From positions 1 through 7,317 of the forward strand of contig JAMOOS010000267.1 in NCBI GenBank assembly GCA_027065245.1: a stretch of DNA of 7,317 nt, given 5' to 3'. The notes under the pieces are model-generated. The model was not told where the DNA came from. It ran no database searches and saw only the letters and a program-made list of their open reading frames with translations. Of this stretch, positions 1-6,482 are shown in pieces. The stretch comes from Desulfuromonadaceae bacterium. Lineage in GTDB: Bacteria; Desulfobacterota; Desulfuromonadia; Desulfuromonadales; Desulfuromonadaceae. The translations under genes were made by a program, and so were the position numbers. Positions within the stretch are counted from its first letter, which is position 1, and each line of letters begins with the position of its first letter.

Positions 1-480
1 GATGTGTTTACCAGTTTCGAGACTCTTGAATTCGCAGATATGGCTCATGGTGAGGATGATATCCTTCTGGGTCTCCTCAATTTCGCGATCGTGATAACAC
101 TTTAGCTCCAGATGGGTTTTCACCCTAGCGCTAAGCTCGTGACTGTTAAACGGCTTGGTTATATAGTCCACGCCGCCCAGCTCAAAGCCGGTAACAATGC
201 TTTCGGTATCACTTTTGGCGGTAAGGAATATCACCGGAATATCCCGGCTTTGCTTATCCTGCTTCAAGCGACGGCATACTTCGTAGCCGTCCATAGGTTG
301 CATGAGGATGTCGAGAAGAATCAGGTCGAAGGTGTGTTCCTTTACCCGCTGCAATGCCTGCTCGCCACTGGTAGCAAAAATAATGTGGTAGTTGCCCTGA
401 TCCTTGAGGATGTTTACCCCTACCTGGATGTTTTTCAGATCGTCGTCGACAACAAGTATTTTTTTGGGCACATCGTACAT
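1..480 (-). CDS. Response regulator, receiver domain plus start of a probable HD-GYP domain (3' end outside window)
   Basis: The 160 visible codons start at ATG 480-478 and run off the left edge. Residues about 6-125 form a complete CheY-like receiver domain: acidic pocket D12-D14, phospho-acceptor D57 in LILLDILMQPMDGYEV, conserved T87 (FLTAK) and K109 (ITKPF). A helical linker (about 126-140) leads into residues 141-160, where the signature E-x-x-x-L-E-T-G-x-H (E155, T156, G157, H159) matches the N-terminal edge of HD-GYP cyclic-di-GMP phosphodiesterases. The catalytic HD and GYP motifs lie beyond the window, so activity cannot be judged. The start is supported by GGGGAGGG (496-489), 8 nt upstream, which spans the end of the upstream kinase gene. 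Only 4 nt separate the genes, so they are probably translated together and this is the likely phosphotransfer partner of the kinase. A receiver fused to another output domain is the alternative. Confidence 0.88.
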   Translation of the reverse strand, partial: MYDVPKKILVVDDDLKNIQVGVNILKDQGNYHIIFATSGEQALQRVKEHTFDLILLDILMQPMDGYEVCRRLKQDKQSRDIPVIFLTAKSDTESIVTGFELGGVDYITKPFNSHELSARVKTHLELKCYHDREIEETQKDIILTMSHICEFKSLETGKHI

Positions 481-484
481 TCGT

Positions 485-3400
485 CTATCCCTCCCCGGGT
501 TTCAGCCCGGTCATAAGAGATGGATACTGGTTGAGCAGGGCACTGACAGCGGCGAGGTCAAAAGCACCTATGGCAACACCTAGCTGACGACAATATGCGT
601 TAATGCTTTGCAAATTGTATTCCGCGGCAACATTTTCCAACTCGGCATTAAAGCAGCGGATCTGCTCCATGTCTCCTTTGTCCTTGATCTGGCGCCAGCG
701 CTTCTGCAGCTCTCCCGCCAGCCGACCATAGACGATTTTTCTGACATTCTCGTCGACAATTTGGCCGTTATCAACAGCAGACGATGTTTCGCCGTCAACA
801 ACGTCACAGGGAAGGAAGCTGGCAAGTATTTCAAGTATTTCCTGCTTTTCCGCCGGCTTACGCAGATAGCCGTCAAACCCCAGATCACCGATACATTCCA
901 GGTCCTCGCCCAGAACCGACGCGGTGAGGGCAATCACCGGCAAATGACGCAGTCTGTCACAGGCGCGAATACGCCGCACCGTCTCGTAACCATCCAGCAC
1001 CGGCATACGCAGATCCATCATAATCAGGTCGACAGCGACTACTTCGAGCTGTTCTAAAGCGTCCAGGCCGTGTTTTGCCTCCACCAGAGCCAGCGGTGTG
1101 GCGGACAGCACCGCCCGCAGCAGGCGACGATTGTCGGCCACATCATCTACAACCATCACGGTGGCCGGCTCAAACTCTATCCGACATAGCGCGTTTTCTA
1201 CACTGTCGGCAGCACGGGTGGAACTCACATCGATATCATACAGACGCACGGTGAAGGTACTCCCCTCGCCCACAACACTGGATACGCAGATATCGCCACC
1301 CATCATGGTTACCAGTTTTTTACAGATGGACAACCCCAGACCGGTACCGCCGTAACGACGCTGACTTTGCCCTGTCTGTTGTTCAAATACGCCGAAAATC
1401 CGCTGGCGGTCTGCTGGCGCAATACCCATGCCGGTATCGATGACATCTATTTGCAGATCGAGCTTGCTACGCTGCCGATCTTTGTACACTTTGGCTACGC
1501 GCAGGGTTACGCTGCCCGTGTCGGTAAACTTGATGGCATTGCCCACCAGGTTAAATAAAATCTGGCGCAAGCGCACACCGTCAAACAACACATATTCGGG
1601 AATTTCAGGGTCTATCTCGATATGCAGTTGCAACCCTTTTTGGCGGATTTTTTCATAGAATAGCTGCTCAATTTCACCAAAGAGTTGTCCCGGATTGATG
1701 CTTTCGTACTGTAACTGCAACTGCCCGGCTTCTATTTTGGACAGATCGAGAATATCGTTTATTATCCTCAGCAACGCCCGCCCGCCAATCTTTACCGAAT
1801 GGAGATAATCCTTCTGCACCGGATCGGTGATCAGTTCATCGAGAATCTCAGTAAAACCGATAACCGAGTTCATCGGCGTACGAATTTCGTGGCTCATATT
1901 GGCAAGAAACTCGCTTTTGGCCCGAGTAGCCTGTTCCGCCAGATCTTTGGCGCGACGCAATTCATCCTCTACCCGCTTGCGCCGCTCTATTTCCAGCGAC
2001 AGACGCCAGGTCCAGAACAAAGTGCCGGTGATGACAAGAAACAACATCCCGGCGATCTGCCACATCAGGGTGTAATCGATCTGCGCTTCATATTCAAAAG
2101 TTACCCAACGACGGTAAATTTCGCGCCGCTCGTTCGTGTCGATACTGGCCAGCGCCTTGTTGATGACGGTACGCAGCATAACGGCATTGCGCGGCATCAT
2201 AAAACGCAACGGATAGCTGTACGGTGCAAGACCAGAAACCTTGACATTGCTGATGCCGAATTTGGCACTGATGTAATCGAGGGTGGGCAGGTCGATGATA
2301 AACGCGTCCAGCTGCCCCTGCGACAGCGCCTCCAGCCCGTCGGCGTAGGAAGGGAAACGGTGCACCTGTACATCGTCTACATCATTGGCCAAATCGTCGC
2401 CTACCCGGTAGCCGTCCACCACCCCTACATGATGGCCGGCCAGATCGTTTATAGCACGCGGCGAAAATCCCCCCTTACGCACCGCAATGGCGTATTCCAG
2501 TTTAAGGTAGGCGCGGGAAAAGCTGAATTTAAGTGCCCGGCTATGGGTATAAGCGGCAGCATCCACCAGATCGGTGCGCCGTTCCGCCAGCGCCTGCAGC
2601 GCATCGGCAAAGGTGGCGCTGCGGCGCGGGATAAATTTCAAGCCGGTACGCTTGGCTATCAACTTGATGTAGTCGGCAATAATGCCTCTGTAACAACCCT
2701 GCTCATCATAGAACGACAGCGGCCCGGCTGCCGGATTTCCGCTTATCCTTATGCCACGCTGAGCCGCTATCCAGCGCTGCTGTTCATGTGAAAAGGTGAT
2801 CTTCTTACCGTCCTGCTGCAACCAGCGCTTACTGATCGACTCCCGCTCCTGCGCGCTGATATGCTTAAGCCCTTTATTGATAATTGAGCACAGCACCAGG
2901 TTTTCGCGCCGGGTAGCCATACATAACTTGGCCGGCTCACTGGCAACGGGAAACAGAGCCCTGATATCGGGCAACCCGTCCCGGTTGGCCACGTAACTGG
3001 CAGCGGCAAAAGTGCCAACGTAAAAATCGGCCTTGTTGTCAGCCAGAATCCGCAGCGCTGCCGCAATCGACGGCGCTACACGGGTACGCAGGGTGGGAAA
3101 ACGTCTTTTAAGGCTGAGCAACCCGGAACTACCATTCACCGCCACCGCACGACAGGAAGCAATATCATCCAGACGGGTAATGGAGCGGTTCTGCTCCTTT
3201 ACAATCACAAACTCATGCACAGCGGCATAAGGGCGTGAAAACAAAAAGCGCCCACTATCGTCCGGACTGGCGGCGGCGACAAGATCAACTTTGTGGTGCC
3301 GTAACAACTCAAACAGCCCGGCGCGTGACTTTGACGAACTAAACACAAACGACAGTCCGGTTCTACTCTCCAGCAGATCGAGATACTCCCTGGCTATTCC

Positions 3401-4324
3401 CTGGTAGCGATCACCACTGCTAAAATCAAACGGCGTCCAGTCACGACCGCAACCAACGCGCATTATGGGATGCTTCCTTATCCACTGGCGCTCCTCAGCG
3501 GTGAGAGTCGCATCCACCGAATGACTGCGGGAAAAATAATTTACCCACTGGCGCAGAATACGCCGATGTACCGTCGAATCGATACTGGCCAGCGCTTTGT
3601 CAAGAATCTGCGCCAGCATGGGGTCTTCCCTGCGGCTGGCAAAACAGAGGCCGGTTTTCAGCTCCGGCACTTTGAAAGCAACACTGACGGTAGTGATTAC
3701 GTTGTGTTCAATAAAATAGTTGGCGGCAGCCATATTGCCGATGTAGGCGTCAACCTTTTCCATGGCGAGCAGGTCGATAGCGTCCTCGTTGGAGGCGGTG
3801 AGACGCAATTTGATGTGCGGATAATGATTAACCAGATAATCGTTGAGAAAATTGCCCTGCGGTAATGCTACCACCTTACCGGCCAGATCGGCCATGGAAC
3901 GGATTGAATCGTTCCCCTTGTGAACAAACACCGCAGTATCGATAAGAATGTACGGTGCGGTAAAACAGAGGTACTCCTCTCGCTGCGGCGTTCTGGCGGC
4001 ACAGGCCAGCATATCGGTTTCCCCGGCTCTGACGGCATTGAGTACCTGCTGCCACGATGCCGGATGATATTCCAGTTTTACCCCCAGCCGCTTTGCCACC
4101 TCGTGAAGAAAACCGGAGGCAATCCCCTGATGCCCCTTCTGCTCCAGATAATAATCAAACGGCGGCCAGTTGTGATCCACCCCCACCCGGATAACCGGAT
4201 GCTGCTGTAGATAAGCCTGCTCAGCCGCCGTCAGGGACAATTGCGCCGCATGCAGCGGCGCAACATACACCAGCAATATGGGCAAAAACGCCACAATCGC
4301 CTTCAGATAGTCAATTCGGGTCAT
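485..4324 (-). CDS. BvgS-like hybrid sensor histidine kinase with three tandem periplasmic SBP_bac_3 (Venus-flytrap) domains
   Basis: A 1279-residue membrane sensor kinase. Order: signal sequence about 1-27; three extracellular solute-binding family 3 domains at about 42-265, 283-505 and 515-745; one transmembrane helix about 754-775; a short charged coiled linker with no PAS domain; HisKA with phospho-acceptor H812 (FLANMSHEIRTP); HATPase_c with N929, DTGMGI (963-968) and GGTGLGL (992-998); receiver domain about 1055-1170 with D1060/D1061, phospho-acceptor D1104, T1134 and K1156; then a helical tail about 1185-1279. The tail sits where BvgS has its Hpt domain but contains no histidine, so it cannot be a classical Hpt relay. 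The expected role is to sense small periplasmic ligands, probably amino-acid-like, and pass phosphate to a partner, most simply the response regulator gene 4 nt downstream. Canonical BvgS has two flytraps and a PAS; this has three and none. The start is supported by the signal sequence; its ribosome site (GGGAAA, 4335-4330) is weak. Confidence 0.96.
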   Translation of the reverse strand: MTRIDYLKAIVAFLPILLVYVAPLHAAQLSLTAAEQAYLQQHPVIRVGVDHNWPPFDYYLEQKGHQGIASGFLHEVAKRLGVKLEYHPASWQQVLNAVRAGETDMLACAARTPQREEYLCFTAPYILIDTAVFVHKGNDSIRSMADLAGKVVALPQGNFLNDYLVNHYPHIKLRLTASNEDAIDLLAMEKVDAYIGNMAAANYFIEHNVITTVSVAFKVPELKTGLCFASRREDPMLAQILDKALASIDSTVHRRILRQWVNYFSRSHSVDATLTAEERQWIRKHPIMRVGCGRDWTPFDFSSGDRYQGIAREYLDLLESRTGLSFVFSSSKSRAGLFELLRHHKVDLVAAASPDDSGRFLFSRPYAAVHEFVIVKEQNRSITRLDDIASCRAVAVNGSSGLLSLKRRFPTLRTRVAPSIAAALRILADNKADFYVGTFAAASYVANRDGLPDIRALFPVASEPAKLCMATRRENLVLCSIINKGLKHISAQERESISKRWLQQDGKKITFSHEQQRWIAAQRGIRISGNPAAGPLSFYDEQGCYRGIIADYIKLIAKRTGLKFIPRRSATFADALQALAERRTDLVDAAAYTHSRALKFSFSRAYLKLEYAIAVRKGGFSPRAINDLAGHHVGVVDGYRVGDDLANDVDDVQVHRFPSYADGLEALSQGQLDAFIIDLPTLDYISAKFGISNVKVSGLAPYSYPLRFMMPRNAVMLRTVINKALASIDTNERREIYRRWVTFEYEAQIDYTLMWQIAGMLFLVITGTLFWTWRLSLEIERRKRVEDELRRAKDLAEQATRAKSEFLANMSHEIRTPMNSVIGFTEILDELITDPVQKDYLHSVKIGGRALLRIINDILDLSKIEAGQLQLQYESINPGQLFGEIEQLFYEKIRQKGLQLHIEIDPEIPEYVLFDGVRLRQILFNLVGNAIKFTDTGSVTLRVAKVYKDRQRSKLDLQIDVIDTGMGIAPADRQRIFGVFEQQTGQSQRRYGGTGLGLSICKKLVTMMGGDICVSSVVGEGSTFTVRLYDIDVSSTRAADSVENALCRIEFEPATVMVVDDVADNRRLLRAVLSATPLALVEAKHGLDALEQLEVVAVDLIMMDLRMPVLDGYETVRRIRACDRLRHLPVIALTASVLGEDLECIGDLGFDGYLRKPAEKQEILEILASFLPCDVVDGETSSAVDNGQIVDENVRKIVYGRLAGELQKRWRQIKDKGDMEQIRCFNAELENVAAEYNLQSINAYCRQLGVAIGAFDLAAVSALLNQYPSLMTGLKPGEG
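489..496 (-). promoter_or_regulatory. Ribosome binding site of the response regulator gene
   Basis: On the minus strand GGGGAGGG lies 8 nt before the ATG at 480-478 and inside the last codons of the kinase gene, whose TAG is at 487-485. This strong site fixes the start and points to translational coupling. Confidence 0.7.
2139..2160. repeat. Internal gene repeat, copy in flytrap 3
   Basis: Twenty-two bases inside the kinase gene encoding the end of the third flytrap (ALASID region, about residues 722-729) match positions 3579-3600 with one mismatch. The two copies lie exactly 1440 bp (480 codons) apart, as expected of a duplicated domain. Confidence 0.8.
3579..3600. repeat. Internal gene repeat, copy in flytrap 1
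   Basis: Partner of 2139-2160: 21 of 22 bases are identical, in the same frame and at the same place in the domain (ALASID, about residues 242-249 of the kinase). The matching stretch of flytrap 2 (GLKHIS, about 485-490) has diverged. Confidence 0.8.
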
Positions 4325-4357
4325 AGCGGTTTCCCGTACAACAGGATAAAACGCAGC

Positions 4358-4389
4358 GAATAAGTTCTATTTAGAATAAGTTCTATTTA
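4358..4389. repeat. Perfect 16-bp tandem direct repeat in the kinase promoter/leader
   Basis: GAATAAGTTCTATTTA occurs twice without a gap (4358-4373 and 4374-4389). Each unit contains GTTCTAT, which is also one arm of the neighbouring inverted repeat. The array lies just downstream of the proposed -10 box of the kinase gene, as expected for a multi-site operator. Confidence 0.9.
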
Positions 4390-4400
4390 AGGTATAGAAC
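4380..4400. promoter_or_regulatory. Inverted repeat GTTCTAT-N7-ATAGAAC, putative operator
   Basis: Perfect 7-bp arms (4380-4386 and 4394-4400) with a 7-bp spacer overlap the proposed -10 box. With the second tandem copy, three GTTCTAT half-sites occur within 37 bp. No regulator gene is visible in the window, so the binding protein is unknown. Confidence 0.5.
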
Positions 4401-4420
4401 TAATTATAAACCCCTGTCAA
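4391..4420 (-). promoter_or_regulatory. Putative sigma70-type promoter of the sensor kinase operon
   Basis: On the minus strand a perfect -35 box TTGACA (4420-4415) is followed after 18 bp by TATACC (4396-4391) as a 4/6 -10 box. Transcription would start near 4384, giving a leader of about 60 nt. The -10 box lies inside an inverted repeat (4380-4400), which suggests repression. A perfect TATAAT (about 4408-4403) lies too close to this -35 box to pair with it and has no good -35 of its own. Confidence 0.45.
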
Positions 4421-4493
4421 CAGCTTGCCGCTGGTCGACAGGAATACGCACCCGCTGCCACAGTCATCCCACCAGAGAAACCAGTGTACCCGA

Positions 4494-4727
4494 TTAGCGC
4501 TGCAGCAACTTCTCCAGGTCAGACTGCGACGGCACATTACCGGCCAGCACCACCTCGCCATCGATCACCAGTGCCGGAGTAACCATCACACCGAAACCCA
4601 TAATGGCGTTAATATCGGTAACCTTTTCAATATCGCAGTCCAAGCCGAGATTTTTCGCCGCTGAGCCGGTAATTACCGCCAGTTTTTCACATTTGGCACA
4701 TCCGGTTCCCAGTATCTGCAATTTCAT
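4494..4727 (-). CDS. Small thioredoxin-fold protein (thioredoxin_3 / 'redox-active disulfide protein 2' type)
   Basis: The product is 77 residues from the preferred start and begins MKLQILGTGCAKCEKL, the characteristic opening of this family of miniature thioredoxins. The redox pair is the CxxC of GTGCAKC (residues 10 and 13), followed by a helix, and the cis-proline loop is VMVTPALVID (P51). There is no signal peptide, so it is expected in the cytoplasm. An in-frame ATG nine bases upstream (4736-4734) would give 80 residues, but the ribosome binding sequence AAAGGA abuts and overlaps that codon while sitting 8 nt from the ATG at 4727. The gene starts 14 bp after the permease stop. Such proteins are commonly encoded beside ArsP/YraQ permeases; the inferred role is thiol chemistry for the permease or its substrate. 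The actual partner and substrate are unknown. Confidence 0.92.
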   Translation of the reverse strand: MKLQILGTGCAKCEKLAVITGSAAKNLGLDCDIEKVTDINAIMGFGVMVTPALVIDGEVVLAGNVPSQSDLEKLLQR

Positions 4728-4735
4728 GATTTTCA

Positions 4736-4743
4736 TCCTTTCT
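4736..4743 (-). promoter_or_regulatory. Ribosome binding site that decides the start of the thioredoxin-like gene
   Basis: On the minus strand AGAAAGGA ends 8 nt before the ATG at 4727-4725 but runs into the alternative ATG at 4736-4734. This favours the downstream start. It overlaps the permease stop codon (4744-4742), so the genes are probably translationally coupled. Confidence 0.65.
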
Positions 4744-6040
4744 AAAAAAATGTTCCGTAGATCAGTCCGCTCAAAGTTGCCATAATCATCACCAGCAGCA
4801 CAAACACCACAGTCTTTTTAGTCCCCATAACACTGCGGATTACCAGCATATTTGGCAACGACAACGCCGGACCGGCCAGCAGCAACGCCAGAGCCGGGCC
4901 TTTGCCCATACCAGCGCCCATCAACCCCTGCAAAATCGGCACTTCAGTCAAAGTGGCAAAATACATAAATGCGCCAAACACTGCCGCAAACAAGTTGGCA
5001 GACAGCGAATTCCCCCCCACCAGACCAGCCACCCACGCCGACGGGATCAACCCCTCGTGGCCGGGGCGTCCCAGCAATAGACCGGCGACAACTACCCCAA
5101 CCAGCAGCAGCGGCAGAATTTTTTTGGCAAAATCCCAGCTTTCGGCAAACCATTGTCCCGCCTCACGGTTGCCGTTGGCAGGCAGATTGCTCAGCAGCGA
5201 CAACGCAACCACTCCCAGCACAAACGCCACCTGCGGATATCCGGCCAGCCCGGCCACTGCCACCGGCACTGCCGCCATGACAACACGGACAATACCCAAC
5301 CTGAACCAGGTAGCCAGCATAACCGCCAGAGCCACGGCAGCTCCGGCAGTGATATACCATTTGGAGCTGTAGATGGTATGCCACAGACCGGTGTGATCGC
5401 TGGTAGAGCCCCAGTTGGCGAACACCAAAATAGCAATCATAGCGGCAAAATAAAGCGTGGTCTGCCACAGCGGGCGACTGTTATCTTCCGCCGGAATTGA
5501 CGCTGCGGCCGCCTTGGCGGCCTCTTCGCGCCGAAAAACAATATGCATGACCAAACCGATAACCACGGCAAACACCACCGCCCCAACAGCACGGGCAATA
5601 CCCATCTCCGGGCCGAGAATCCGCGCCGTCAACACTATGGCGAGGATGTTAATTGCCGGACCAGAATACAAAAACGCGCACGCCGGGCCCAGCCCGGCAC
5701 CCATACGGTAGATACCGGCAAACAGCGGCAGAATAGTACAGGAACACACCGCCAGAATAGTCCCAGAGGCCGATGCCACCGCATAGGCAAGCGTCTTTCG
5801 CGCCCCAGGGCCGAGATATTTCATCACCGCGTTCTTACTGACAAATACCGCCACCGCCCCGGCGATGAAAAACGCCGGCACCAAACACAGCAATACATGC
5901 TCACGCGCATACCACCGTACCAGGTACAGCGCCTCGATCACGGCATTTTGCAACCGCGCCGACTCTACCGGCATAAAAAAACACAATGAAAACACCGCAG
6001 CTATCCAGCCAAGCGTTTTCCCCTCCTGCTTCCAGTCCAT
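4742..6040 (-). CDS. ArsP/YraQ-family (DUF318, ArsP_1) permease
   Basis: A 432-residue inner-membrane protein with about ten or more hydrophobic helices in two related halves. Diagnostic motifs of the predicted permease family are ILAVCSCTILPLFAGIYRMG (C99, C101) followed by LYSGPAINILAIVL (about 124-137) in the first half, and LTEVPILQGLMGAGMGKGPA followed by LLLAGPALSLPNML (about 386-399) in the second. A cytoplasmic loop about 168-190 is charged. Characterised ArsP proteins export trivalent organoarsenicals using conserved cysteines; whether this paralogue carries arsenic, another thiophilic metal or something else cannot be read from sequence. The start ATG has AAGGGG (6051-6046) 5 nt upstream. 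It is the first gene of an operon with the thioredoxin-like gene and is preceded by a good promoter with two palindromic operator-like sites. No arsR, arsB or arsC lies in the window, so an arsenic function is not supported by context. Confidence 0.93.
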   Translation of the reverse strand: MDWKQEGKTLGWIAAVFSLCFFMPVESARLQNAVIEALYLVRWYAREHVLLCLVPAFFIAGAVAVFVSKNAVMKYLGPGARKTLAYAVASASGTILAVCSCTILPLFAGIYRMGAGLGPACAFLYSGPAINILAIVLTARILGPEMGIARAVGAVVFAVVIGLVMHIVFRREEAAKAAAASIPAEDNSRPLWQTTLYFAAMIAILVFANWGSTSDHTGLWHTIYSSKWYITAGAAVALAVMLATWFRLGIVRVVMAAVPVAVAGLAGYPQVAFVLGVVALSLLSNLPANGNREAGQWFAESWDFAKKILPLLLVGVVVAGLLLGRPGHEGLIPSAWVAGLVGGNSLSANLFAAVFGAFMYFATLTEVPILQGLMGAGMGKGPALALLLAGPALSLPNMLVIRSVMGTKKTVVFVLLVMIMATLSGLIYGTFF

Positions 6041-6056
6041 ACCAGCCCCTTGCTAA

Positions 6057-6072
6057 TTGGCAAAATCGCCAA
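6057..6072. promoter_or_regulatory. Operator-like palindrome TTGGC-N6-GCCAA, copy 1 (permease leader)
   Basis: TTGGCAAAATCGCCAA has perfect 5-bp arms and a 6-bp spacer. It lies in the expected leader of the permease mRNA, 5 bp upstream of the ribosome binding sequence. It shares TTGGCA--AT-GCCAAATA with the second copy 77 bp away. A bound protein here could block elongation or form a loop with the other copy. Confidence 0.55.
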
Positions 6073-6133
6073 ATACTGCCCCGCACAACCCCCAGCGCAA
6101 CCGATTTATCTCCCACCAGCGAGGTAAAAGTTG

Positions 6134-6149
6134 TTGGCAGTATAGCCAA
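6134..6149. promoter_or_regulatory. Operator-like palindrome TTGGC-N6-GCCAA, copy 2 (around the -10 box)
   Basis: TTGGCAGTATAGCCAA has the same perfect arms as copy 1, and its 6-bp spacer is exactly the -10 hexamer of the permease promoter. Occupancy should exclude RNA polymerase. On the minus strand both copies are preceded by GGGGCA, at slightly different distances. Confidence 0.6.
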
Positions 6150-6167
6150 ATAACTTTGCCCCGTCAA
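6139..6167 (-). promoter_or_regulatory. Sigma70-type promoter of the permease/thioredoxin operon
   Basis: On the minus strand TTGACG (6167-6162, 5/6) is followed by a 17-bp spacer and TATACT (6144-6139, 5/6). The start point should be near 6132, giving a leader of about 90 nt. The -10 box is the spacer of a perfect palindrome. Confidence 0.7.
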
Positions 6168-6349
6168 CCGGATCAAAAGATGCTGCTGCTATCTCAATAT
6201 ACCCATTTATACATCGGCCCATTCATGCTGATTACACCTATAGCAGCCATCGAATCAATCAATAATGCTTATTGGATTTTTATATCGCAATCATCTATGC
6301 TGCGCGCCATTCGCTGAAAAAGCATCGCCAAACAAACTGGAGGCTTGAA
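6168..6349. other. Intergenic stretch without a gene, with two inverted repeats
   Basis: No supported reading frame. Two symmetries are visible: GCTGCTAT (6185-6192) with ATAGCAGC (6240-6247), flanked on the outside by GATG/CATC, and the AT-rich CAATAA-TGC-TTATTG (6260-6274). A weak plus-strand promoter could be drawn as TTGGAT (about 6272-6277), 18 bp, TATGCT (about 6296-6301), which would serve the small ORF at 6350. Neither hexamer is good. Confidence 0.3.
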
Positions 6350-6445
6350 ATGTTGAAAAAACTAGTTCCTGATTCAGTGAAGCACCACCCCGGCACCATA
6401 CCGTTTTCCCCGCAAGACCATTTTCGCAGGGAAGTTTACTGCTAA
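6350..6445 (+). CDS. Possible 31-residue small ORF, unknown function
   Basis: The reading frame ATG to TAA encodes a peptide starting MLKKLVPDSVKHHPG and ending in cysteine. The best evidence is the ribosome binding sequence GGAGG (6339-6343), ideally placed 6 nt before the ATG and the strongest in the noncoding interval. The peptide is basic at its N-terminus, has no transmembrane segment and no recognised motif. It is the only plausible gene on the plus strand. Codons 7-11 overlap the first copy of the 13-bp repeated motif (6368-6380); near the third copy (6761) a short frame reads similarly (P-E-S-V...P-x-G-T...S-P). The ORF may therefore be the surviving start of a decayed mobile-element gene rather than a functional peptide. 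Confidence 0.35.
   Translation: MLKKLVPDSVKHHPGTIPFSPQDHFRREVYC
6368..6380 (+). repeat. 13-bp motif CCTGAWTCRGTGA, copy 1
   Basis: CCTGATTCAGTGA, inside the small ORF. The core CTGAWTCAG is palindromic. Two further copies lie at 6623-6635 (opposite strand) and 6761-6773. Confidence 0.6.
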
Positions 6446-6448
6446 AGG

Positions 6449-6477
6449 CGTCTGCAGGAATTATTTCCGCTCAGACG
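6449..6477. other. Imperfect hairpin-forming inverted repeat
   Basis: CGTCTG (6449-6454) pairs with CAGACG (6472-6477), and inside it GGAA pairs with TTCC around a short AT loop. It begins 3 bp after the stop of the small ORF. There is no T-run behind it, so a rho-independent terminator is not supported. Confidence 0.35.
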
Positions 6478-6482
6478 GTTAG

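Noticed and set aside
112..516. Plus-strand frame of 134 codons at the left edge
   Set aside because: Antisense to the receiver domain with all its catalytic residues; no motif of its own.
1799..2791. Plus-strand frame of 330 codons opposite the kinase gene
   Set aside because: It lies wholly antisense to conserved flytrap and membrane-linker coding sequence, has no recognisable domain, and is explained by the codon bias of the real gene.
4421..4493. Intrinsic terminator after the thioredoxin-like gene
   Set aside because: No GC-rich hairpin followed by a T-run on the minus strand, so read-through into the kinase operon cannot be excluded.
4734..4736. Upstream ATG giving an 80-residue thioredoxin-like protein
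   Set aside because: The ribosome binding sequence abuts and overlaps this codon; the ATG nine bases later has proper spacing and gives the family's usual N-terminus.
4902..5989. Several plus-strand frames opposite the permease gene
   Set aside because: Low-complexity Pro/Thr/Arg/Gln-rich products typical of the antisense of a membrane protein gene.
5901..6176. Minus-strand 91-codon frame overlapping the permease start
   Set aside because: Out of frame with the permease, covers its promoter and operator sites, and has no motif.
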